Below, one piece after another: positions 55,879 through 64,000 of a stretch of 64,000 nucleotides of DNA. The DNA lies in the NCBI GenBank assembly GCA_050084985.1, contig JBITNC010000001.1, forward strand, positions 188,232,001 through 188,296,000. Direction: 5' to 3'. The position numbers were made by a program, and so were the translations under genes. This stretch comes from Nageia nagi. Lineage: Eukaryota; Pinophyta. Below the pieces are notes generated by a model that had not been told where the DNA came from, made no database searches, and worked only from the letters and a program-made list of their open reading frames with translations. Every line of letters starts with the position of its first letter. Position 1 is the first letter of the stretch.

Positions 55879-56658
55879 TGTTGATATGTGTTTTGGTATC
55901 ACCTATAATTTTACTCTAAATGAACTAAATACACAAACATTTATTATATGATTTATCTAAGCTAATTAATTCAAATAAACATACATGAATAAGGGAATAT
56001 AATAGTGCAATAACATAATAATGAAATTACATTGATGTTAAGATGTAAAACAAGGTGAATGAACTAAAGAGAAAGGAATCAAGTGAAACATAAATACATA
56101 TATATCCTTACCTATGTCAAGGTTAAGGATATGACATACAAACTTGTCGAAGAGTAGTGACCTTGTTGTGCAAGCCCGAAGGTCAACTGCAAAAGAAACA
56201 CTAGCATAGATGCTAATATTTAAGATCTTAGTGCAAGAACGAATGCTATCATGAGCATGAACATTCCTAAGGAATGAGGCTCACTAATAAGGATAGATAA
56301 CAATAGAGATAATGAAAAGTTGAACCAAACATATGATCATAAAAATGGATAATAGATATTCGCTTGAGTGATAAAAAGGTTATAATTTCAATAGGTGGCA
56401 TTTAGAAATACCCAAATGTAGGGTGCTAACTATCGATATGTGATCTTGACATGCTTTCTCCATGTTAGAGATACTTACATTTATATCAAGCATGAAATCA
56501 CTATTTGACCCTTTGAATATTGGTTGAAGCCATCTCGATGTACCTAACATAAATCATAAGAACACAACCTAAGAAATATATGATAATAAGATTAGATATA
56601 TGTGTAAAGTTGCACATAAGTGGTACCATGTTAAGGGTACCACTTTTAGATGTCAACA
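55879..56658 (-). repeat. I: 5' LTR
   Basis: Intact copy, 780 bases. In plus-strand reading it runs TGTTGATATGTG to GATGTCAACA, followed by target copy TCTAT. Confidence 0.92.
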
Positions 56659-56663
56659 TCTAT

Positions 56664-57761
56664 CAATTTTTGTTATAGTTTTGTTTGGTAACCATCATGT
56701 TCAAGCATGTTTATTTTATTTGCTTCCAACTAGCTAGTCAAAGAGCATATAGAACTTCTTCTCTATATATATATATCCTTTAGACTGCATTCCATCATCA
56801 TATAGTAGGTTATTTTTTCATTAGTAATCTTAGGATTTCTTTCAATTTGGATTTTATCATTTTAATAGTTTAAACACATCAAAACAAAAACTACAAATAA
56901 ATTAGTTTAATCACTTTTATCACACATGTAAAGAACTTGGTAAGTGGAATTCACTCCCAACTATCAAGTATATTTTAGTTAAGTTAGACTTAATGCCCAA
57001 ACCCAGCTGATTACAACTTTTACTTTGCCAACTAGATCCAAAAAGATGGTTGTATTAAGATTATATTGAGATAACAATAGGATAGTTGAGGTATCAAAGC
57101 TAGCAATTAGTGAATGAGGATTAAGTCGAGTCATCTCTTAAGTTAGGCTTAATCATCTGATTTTATACTACTCTTTATATTTAGTGAGAGAGAGGATGAT
57201 ACCTTGCTCATTAAGTATCGAGATAACTTGAGTAATCCAAATACCCCCAACACCATAGTTATCCTTTTAGGAGTTTACCTCAATTATTCCCACCTTTAGA
57301 GTATAGGGCGTAGAAAACACAAAAGTAAAATCAATATCACAAACAAAATTGTTATTTATTTCATAACAATACACACAAAATTTAACAAAAATCTAAAAAG
57401 AGAAATAAAAAGTCATATAAAAATGCAACAATAGAGGATCATCAGACTTTTACAGAACCCCTGCAACTTTTAGATTTTCAAAATTTGAATGTCTCCATGT
57501 TGTGCAAATGATTTTTGAAGTTATAGATTATCCAAATGATTTTATTATATATACAAAGGCCAATTCTAAATCTATCTAGAATCTTTTGATTAGTTATATC
57601 ATTGTGTGTTTATTTCTCAAGTGTTATTTTTCTATGTCTTAGATAGATTGTATCAGTTGTGTGTTTATTTCTTAAAATAGGTATCATATTTGTTTTACAT
57701 TTAAATTTAGTACTTTCATTTCACTCCATATTTTATACACCATCCATAAACCACACATATC
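56664..57761 (+). other. K: leader, second part
   Basis: Continues the K leader after element I. No coding signal is visible. A short (TA)n run occurs near 56766. The frame at minus 58060-57860 overlaps the start of K gag and is not supported. Confidence 0.55.
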
Positions 57762-59135
57762 ATGGATTCTCTTGGTTATACCAACCAAGAACTCCCACCT
57801 ATCTCCTACACAATAGATATTCCTGATGAATCTCATTTTTATGTTGGAACACCTAAATATCATGTTCTTCTAGTATCTACCTCATTAGCATAAAGAATCT
57901 TCTCCATGTTCTCTATACCCTTGACCTTGTTTGGTGGAGCTTCTCTATCTACTTGGTCTAAGAAAAAACCTATCAAATATCCTTTACCTTCCCAAATACT
58001 CTCTTTTGTTTCCATATAAACAATGGCCTCTAAGTTCAATAACCAAGAGCAACCTTCCACTTCTCCACCTTCAACTTAACTTGATCAACCATCACCTTCT
58101 TGGTTAGGATCACCAAATCATACCAACATCACTCCTATAACCCAACCAAATCCTCAACCATAAAAATAACAACACTAATACCAACCTTTACAATATCAAC
58201 AACAACCCATACCTTAACAATAAAAATAATATAAAACATAACCTATACCTAAGAAAAAATAACCATAATCTTAACAACAACCAAACCCTCAATATAGTAC
58301 CCCACCATCATATCAAACATAATCTCTTCCATTAAATCTCAACAATAATCCCAAAACCAATTCCAACCTCAACCTTGATTCCAAGAAGAAGCTAGGTATC
58401 AACCTTAACCCCCACCATAATTGCAAATACAACCAAGTTGGGTATCAACCACCACCACCTTCTCAAACTCCACCAACCTACCAAGTGCAAGTTGGGTACC
58501 AAACTTGCACCCAACCTCCACCACAATCACAACCCCTTCCAACTTACAACCATCAAGTTGGATATCAAACAATCATCACCCAACAAATATATCATACTTA
58601 TTACCCTTAACCATATCATCATGAAACACATCCTATAATCATAGAAAGGCTACAAAGTTTAGAACTTGAATGAATGGGGTATGAAAAAACCTCTTACGAT
58701 TAAATATTCAAAGAACCTATACACCCATTTGTTCTAGTATATAACTATCCTTATAGGTTTAAGATACCAAGATTCAAAAAATCCAAGGGAACATAACATC
58801 CCCTTGAAAATATCATAATCTTCAAGAACTTCTCTCATCTCCTCATTACTAGCAACCCTCTCCTTATTTGCATGTTTCCTATATCCTTGTGGGGACAAGT
58901 TAGTGTCTGGTTTAACAACATAGCTCAACACAACATATACACTTTCAAACAAGTGGTTGAACTCTTCCTCGATAATTATTAAATAAAGATCAAAAGGAAG
59001 ACATCGCTAACAGATCTCTATAACCTTAAATAATATGGAAAAGAATGTATTTTATTACTATGTTTCATGGTGGAGGGTAGTCACAAATGACTTACCTTAA
59101 ATAATATGAAGATGAATGTATCAATGACTATTGAT
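57762..59135 (+). pseudogene. K: gag with long Pro/Gln-rich N-terminal region
   Basis: An upstream open stretch MDSLGYTNQELPPISYTIDI (57762 on) is followed by an ATG at 58024, MASKFNNQEQPSTSPPST, then a Pro/Gln-rich region to about 58640. In this one frame, 58024-58325, about a dozen TAA codons occur and almost every one sits between Gln codons, as expected for CAA-to-TAA changes. Later, in other frames, the motif VGYQ occurs three times (58436-58570). From 58700 the capsid reads PFVLVYNYPYRFKIPRFKKS, IIIFKNFSHLLITSNPLLIC, QVSVWFNNIAQHNIYTFKQV and VELFLDNY, then SLTDLYNLK and VSWWRVVTNDLP. No pol follows; the sequence joins LTR near 59136. Confidence 0.82.
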
Positions 59136-59574
59136 TGTGGTCAATTATATAATGGTGTATTCTTATTTTTCTTAGAATATATGTGCATTGTTCAATATTT
59201 TTTTTTCATATGTAAAATAATCATTCAAATACTTAATTTATATATATTTACTTCTCCATAAAATTTGATAGGTCCTACAAACCAATGTGTTTAAAAGGAT
59301 ATTTAAATATATTTATTTAATATTAAACTTTGATTTTATGTTAATTTGCGAAGATAATGCTTAATGATTAATGCACTTTTATTTTCTTAGTATGATTAAT
59401 TTTATTTATGTTTTTAAATATTATTTGTAGCACACTACTATTTATTTCATTCATTTTATATATCATTTTCCTAATACTCAGGTAATGATTAGGCATTTGT
59501 ATTCACACCTAACAACACCATGAAAGACACTAGAAGAAGAATTAGCAATAGCTGGCTCATCATATGCTCCATTG
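59136..59574 (+). repeat. K: 3' LTR, truncated by L
   Basis: Matches 37813-38270 closely. It ends at 59574 where L is inserted (CTCCATTG then TGTTAG; the other copy reads CTCCATCTTAC). The gag-to-LTR join just before it has a repeated word CCTTAAATAATATG (59029 and 59093), perhaps a slippage or deletion scar. Confidence 0.75.
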
Positions 59575-60101
59575 TGTTAGAATATATAATGTATTATTTT
59601 GTAAGTTATATTTAGGTAGTATCTAATTATTAATAATCCTTTTATGTAATTCTCTATTTTATCACTAGATACCTAAAGGTGATGAAGTAGTGGAAGACTT
59701 TGATTTCATCATAGCATGACACTTGTCCATGCTAACCCCATGTAAACCTTGAGTTAAAAGGTGAGTTAAGGTGAAATTTTAACCTATAAATAAGAGGCAT
59801 GGGCTTGTAATAAAACACACTTTGAAAAAGCATAAAATGCTAGTCTTGTAGAGTTGTAGGAATGCTCTTGTAGGAAGTTTTAAAGAGAATTCTTGTAGAC
59901 AAATTCTTGAGAATTTGTAAAGAAAATTAGAGTTCTTGAAAAATAGAAATGAGAGATGGTTCAAGTGCATGTACTCCTTTAGGAGGAACCATTATATATG
60001 ATTGTGTTATCTTATGAATGATCTATTTGTTCTTAAGATTAGTAGAAGATTCCATCCAAGGTGATCTTGGGTGGAGATAAAGATCTACTTCATCTCCTTC
60101 A
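59575..60101 (+). repeat. Element L: copia-type 5' LTR
   Basis: 527 bases, TGTTAGAATATATAATG to CATCTCCTTCA, followed by a primer site. It shares layout with the E and J LTRs: a TATAAATAAG box near 59786, runs with GAATTCTTGTAGA, and GGAGGAACCATTATATA. No second copy is found before 64000, so the element runs off the window or is truncated. Confidence 0.8.
59784..59794 (+). promoter_or_regulatory. L LTR: TATA-box-like element
   Basis: CCTATAAATAA, in the same relative place as the box in the E LTR. A likely core promoter by position only. Confidence 0.45.
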
Positions 60102-60103
60102 TT

Positions 60104-60118
60104 TGGTATCAGATCACC
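60104..60118 (+). other. L: primer binding site, initiator-Met type
   Basis: TGGTATCAGATCACC starts two bases after the LTR. The first ten bases fit the initiator-Met site exactly. It is the best preserved primer site in the window, which suggests L is relatively young. Confidence 0.8.
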
Positions 60119-60870
60119 CTTGGAGATCTTCCACTCATCTTGTGAGATAAAATCATATCAAAGTATAAATATTCTCCTCATTCTCTTACATTTTGTAAGT
60201 TTTTTTTGCTAAAAGTTAGCCCTTTTAAGTTTTTGTTGTTTCTTACATAAGCTATTTTTTGTTAAGATTACGCCTTGAGCTTATATATGTGTTAAATAGC
60301 TTATTAGTGTAAGAATATTTTACAATTTAATAAGGATGCTAATGATTCTTAACCATTTTATTGCTACTAACATTCTCTTTTATTTTAAGAGATTTCGTTT
60401 TTGGTTAAAAGGGTTAGTATGGCATTTTATGAGTGGTTATATATGTTAGTTTCTAACATTATGTGCTATATTAGTTAATTTGTAAAATTTTATTTTTACA
60501 CTTAAATTTTACAAGTTGCAAAATTTCTTATTACAATATAACTATCCCTTTACAAAATTTTACTTCATACATAACTATATGATAATTTTGTGAAAATTTG
60601 CTATTTTGTTTTTACAATTTGAACCTTTACAAAAATTATTTGTTATAACAATAAGTGTTACAACCATTTACAAAATTATAGTTTTTGCAAAATCTTACAA
60701 ATCCATTTTTTACAATTTGAAACATTGTAAAAATACTAAAATCTTGAAAGTTATTTATAGAGGTTGCAAAAGGGAAGTCTAAAATAGTAGTTACATACAA
60801 TATTTTTACTTCTTTATTTTTTTTACATACAAACATTATTACTATTTTTTACATTTTTTTTAATAAAAAA
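60119..60870 (+). other. L: AT-rich non-coding region
   Basis: No gag or pol motif is seen. Words with TTTTACAA or TTACAAAAT recur through 60470-60850, giving a T-rich, low-complexity patch. Confidence 0.5.
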
Positions 60871-60873
60871 AGA

Positions 60874-61175
60874 GGCCCCTTATTAGGGTGGTGCATGGCC
60901 TAGCCGACTCGTGGACCCCTTGAGGGGTGTGCACAGCTTGGTTGACTTGCAACCCCCTATTGGGGTGGTGCGTAACCTTATCGGCTTGCAATCCCCCTAA
61001 GGGGTGTGTACAACCTATCCAACTCACGACCCCCTTAGGGGTGGGCATGGCTTGGCCAAATCGTGACCTCTTGAGGGATATGCATGGCTTGTTCATCTTG
61101 AGAACCCCTGCATGAGTGGTAGCCTACACTAGGCATAACCCTCTATGTGGGTGGCGTAGCCTCCCCCAATCTTCC
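60874..61175 (+). repeat. GC-rich palindromic minisatellite, about eight ~38-bp units
   Basis: C-runs that open each unit lie near 60876, 60916, 60953, 60993, 61030, 61067, 61105 and 61140 (spacing 35-40). Each unit begins with a short palindrome such as CCCCTTGAGGGG, CCCCCTAAGGGG or CCCCCTTAGGGG, then GTGTGCATGGCTTGGCC-like sequence and ACTCGTGA or ACTTGCAA. Units vary, so the array is old. It stands out as GC-rich in a very AT-rich setting. Open frames through it on both strands are chance results of the repeat. Confidence 0.88.
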
Positions 61176-61620
61176 AACAAAAAAAACCCTTAATTTTTTT
61201 TTGTTGCTTTCCATCCTCTCTATTCAACTAGGTTTTCGGTATGTTTTTCAAGGACAACTTAGATATCTCTAGTTGGGCATCATTAATTTTTATTACCATA
61301 TTTTACCTAATTTTTTGACCTTCTAGATGTATCTCTTAGTTTATCTATGTTTTTTCCTCTTATGTTTAATGCACTTAGTGAAATAGTGCAATTTTATAAT
61401 AATTTTTTCTAGAGAGTGGTTGGATGTTGGATAGATAGTAAATGTTTTCTTTACTTCCTCTTAATTTGGTGAGACGTATACCTTATTTATTATATTATTT
61501 CACTCTTTTTTATTATTATTCCTTGCAAAATCAATAATGTCTTAGCAATGAAATTTATTAATACACATAAGTGTTTATAATTTTTTGGAGTATTTACTTT
61601 AGATAAAAACGAAGGGGAAA
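61176..61620. other. Unassigned AT-rich stretch
   Basis: No coding or repeat signal recognised. Confidence 0.4.
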
Positions 61621-61780
61621 GAGCAATAATTATGTATGGATAAATATTGATTGGGTGTTATTATTTAAAAAATTGAAAGCATACTATTTACAAAAAGAAC
61701 AATATTTATGTATGGATAAATATTTCTTAGGTGTTATTATTTAAAAAAAATGAAAGTAGACTATTTACGATAAATATTTT
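61621..61780 (+). repeat. Two ~75-bp tandem units plus a partial third
   Basis: The unit with TTATGTATGGATAAATATT and GGTGTTATTATTTAAAAAA begins near 61621 and 61696. A shorter third copy (GATAAATATTTTTTTGGGTG) begins near 61769. Confidence 0.78.
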
Positions 61781-61830
61781 TTTGGGTGTTAGAAAAATTA
61801 ATCCTACATTATTTTTTAAATTGAGAGGGA

Positions 61831-62163
61831 GCATAACTCTTATTTATGGATGTTATTTGTGCGTGTTATTATTTTTAAAAATAACAAAAGTTATTCCCAC
61901 ATTATGTTTCTCAAAATTGTAAATTATTTTAAAAATAAAATAAAATAAAGGGGGACATATTTATGGAAAGGCAAAGCAATAATTAATTTTTTGTGAGCAT
62001 AACTCTTATTTATGAATGTTATTTGTGTGTGTTATTATTTTTTAAAAATAACAAAAATTGTTCCCACATTATGTTTCTCAAAATGGGAAATTATTTAAAA
62101 AAGTAAATAAATAAAGAGGGAGATATTTATGGAAAGGAAAAGAAATAATTAATTTTTGTGAGC
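61831..62163 (+). repeat. Tandem duplication of ~166 bp
   Basis: Two copies, 61831-61996 and 61997-62163, each starting GCATAACTCTTATTTATG and containing CCCACATTATGTTTCTCAAA and ATATTTATGGAAAGG. Confidence 0.85.
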
Positions 62164-63628
62164 AAAATTTATTGCACATATTTATTAATTTTTCAAGAAG
62201 AGTTAAAGTAATAATTCTTTTTTGTGAGCAACATGGAGTAAAATTGGTTGCATATATTGATAAAAATTATTACAAGTTCCACTTGTTGTGATGCACCACC
62301 TATGTTCCTCATAAGCCTTGAGGTGTAGCTCCTTAATAAAGCTATACCTTAAGCTAAAAAGAAAAACATATTTATATATGTTCCCTATCTTATGATTAGT
62401 GTATGTGAGATTTTTATTTTCCACATGAATACTCATTCAAACAGTAAAAGCAAAATGCTTTTTCATAAGGACCTTTTCTTTTTGAAGTACAAGATTGATA
62501 CTTTTTTTTAAGCATATATTTTTTTTAAAAGAAAAGGAAACCTTTATTTTGTTTCCAAACATCTATGGTTATAGATAAAATAAATATTATGGCTATAAAG
62601 GTATAAATTGTTGTATTTAAAGGATGTTACTAAGTTTTTGTAGCAATTATATGGGTATTAAGTATTATTTTTACCCTAATTCTTTAAATTAATTATGTCG
62701 ATAACATCAAAGTTATTTACTCTAAGCTTTAACTTATTCATTTTAATATCACACATTGGCTATGTGATATTTAGTTTTATTGATTTTATACTTGGTAAAA
62801 GTATAATTATATTTTCAAGAGTAAAAACTTAATATTTGCCACCTTGGTACTTTCATATTGGCAAGTTTATATCCTTGTTTAAGAATTAACACCATATTGT
62901 TGAGAAATTTATTATTTTGTTACTATAACCACATGGTTATTGATATATATTCTTTATCTAGGCAACTATATTACCTTTCATGCAATAGTATTGTTGATAA
63001 TGGATGTTTGTCAACATGTTTATTGATGGATGGCCATTTCACTTTTAGTGAATTGATGGACTTGTAGTTTATAAATCTTGACTAGTGGCATAGGCAAGTT
63101 TGCATTTTGTAGCTTTTGGTATACGGTTTATAATTCCTAACTTAATGGCATTATTAGTTTATAACTTAGTTAATGATAACATAATATATCATGCCATGAT
63201 AATTTCTTTTTTTTTAGGAGAATATTGAGACTCTATAACTTTTTTTCTATTTGAAAAATGTTCATTGAATGATGAGATATTTTTTGTGTCATTACCATAT
63301 TTGTAATTAATTTACGAAGACTTATGTGGTGATATTACCACTTGCATTAATGATGCTTAAACATGTTTCATATCATCAATTTTTTTTATGTATAAATATA
63401 TGATAACATTACCACCTACATTGATAATGCTTAGACATGTGTTGTGTGATAATGCATCTTGTTTTTGAAAATAGGATGATACAACTTGTAGTGAAGATTT
63501 TGTTTTCATAACAAATCTATGATAACCTTACCACCACTTCAATTGAGTCTATTATTCTATACCTACTTACCTCATTCAAATGATTATAAATAGAGATCAT
63601 CATTCAAATGTAAAGACATGAATTAGCC
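62164..63628. other. Unassigned AT-rich stretch
   Basis: No coding motif is seen. The minus-strand frame 62436-62203 and plus-strand frame 62858-63067 have no recognisable features. Loosely repeated words with GATAACATTACCACC occur near 63330, 63400 and 63520. Confidence 0.4.
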
Positions 63629-64000
63629 ATGACAGGTAAGTATCTAGCATGCATTGGTTATGAAGAGAATCTAACATTTTTTAATTATGAAGAGGATTAT
63701 GTTCCACCTAATCCTTCACTAAATGTTCCACCCAATGCTCCTCTTAATCCTCCAATTCATACTCCTCCTAATCCTCCAATACCTGATCAGCTTAATAATC
63801 CGATTCATGTTATTCCAACTAACACTAAGGAAGAATCCTCATCTAGATTTATGGCTAATACCTCTTCGTTGGAGTATTAAATCCAATCTTTACATCAACA
63901 TTTATATATTGTTAATCACAAATGTGATATGTTTAAAAGGAAACAAGCAGTGTATGAGCAAGCCTTTAATTTTTTCATGGAAGAGCAAAATAACTTACAA
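63629..64000 (+). CDS. Proline-rich open frame, possible gag start, cut by window end
   Basis: From ATG 63629 the frame reads MTGKYLACIGYEENLTFFNY, then an Asn/Pro-rich stretch with PPNPSLNVPPNAPLNPPIH, to a TAA at 63878-63880. The same frame then stays open to the window end (SLHQHLYIVNHKCDMFKRKQ). The Pro-rich composition resembles the N-terminal region of K gag, so this could be gag of L or of another element. The ATG is followed by ACAGGTAAGTAT, a near-perfect splice donor, so part of a host exon is the alternative. I do not assign a function. Confidence 0.4.

Larger units (their letters stand above)
44017..56658 (-). mobile_element. Element I: Tat-type Ty3/gypsy with nested insertions
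   Basis: A minus-strand element with 5' LTR 55879-56658 (780 bases) and 3' LTR 44017-44526 plus 47652-47903, split by J. Perfect target duplication TCTAT (44012-44016, 56659-56663). About 9 kb without J and solo LTR N. Domain order on the minus strand is gag, protease, RT, RNase H, second RNase H, integrase, the standard Tat/Ogre order. All parts are broken by stops. Confidence 0.93.

Noticed and set aside
58024-58330. TAA and TAG read as glutamine (alternative nuclear code)
   Set aside because: In-frame TAA at Gln positions is striking, but TGA at Arg positions, frameshifts, lost catalytic residues and LTR G-to-A or C-to-T changes occur in the same elements. Decay by deamination explains all of these; a code change does not.
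60860-61115. Open frames on both strands through the minisatellite
   Set aside because: A ~38-bp GC-rich repeat without stops gives long frames by chance. The two strands are open together, and unit lengths vary without keeping frame.
1-64000. CRISPR arrays, bacterial operons, tRNA or rRNA genes, intact host genes
   Set aside because: None is visible. Spaced-repeat patterns are tandem arrays inside LTR elements, and all longer recognisable frames are retroelement parts.

Overview
The window looks like intergenic DNA from a large, repeat-rich plant nuclear genome. It is strongly AT-rich and I found no intact host gene, tRNA or rRNA gene. Almost all recognisable coding sequence is decayed LTR retrotransposon: Ty3/gypsy of the Tat/Ogre type, one Ty3/gypsy chromovirus-like element, and several Ty1/copia elements. 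A slowly turning-over gymnosperm-like genome would fit the age and density of the copies, but that species guess is only an inference. Elements are lettered A to N here for reference.

Layout. (1) 1-16640: element A, a minus-strand Tat-type gypsy, is cut in two by element B (2040-13796), an 11.8-kb plus-strand Tat-type gypsy with 1.9-kb LTRs and a GGTAT target duplication on both sides. (2) 17407-35775: a small ORF of unknown function is split by element F (17583-35583), a minus-strand copia. The left LTR of F is split by element C (17807-27984, gypsy with a probable chromodomain remnant, plus strand), and the 5' LTR of C is split by element E (18702-23028, copia, plus strand). This is a three-deep nest inside a broken reading frame. 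(3) 35820-44016 and 56659-59574: two gag-only relatives (M and K) share one long LTR in a gag - LTR - primer site - gag - LTR arrangement. That LTR is split by element H (38821-42950), a 4.1-kb non-autonomous element with an antisense plant mobile domain pseudogene. (4) 44017-56658: element I, a minus-strand Tat-type gypsy, sits in the leader of K. Its left LTR is split by J (44527-47646), a rearranged copia with a partly palindromic structure, and its reverse transcriptase is split by a solo copia LTR, N (51461-51920). (5) 59575-64000: a copia-type 5' LTR with a primer site (L), then long non-coding DNA with an unusual GC-rich palindromic minisatellite, and a proline-rich open frame running off the right edge.

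Eight insertions could be bounded by their target-site duplications. In three cases (A/B, the small ORF/F, I/N) the host reading frame runs on in phase across the insertion point. Nonsense codons in the pol and gag remnants fall mostly where Gln, Arg or Trp is expected, and mutated LTR ends and catalytic residues are mostly C-to-T or G-to-A. This is the pattern expected from deamination of methylated cytosine in silenced repeats.

The points most worth following are the RNase H domain lying upstream of reverse transcriptase in B (A and I show the usual order), the extra sense ORF of B, the antisense plant mobile domain of H, the inverted structure of J and the minisatellite of L. All boundaries were read by eye. 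Those tied to target duplications are firm; gag, pol and K/M boundaries are approximate.
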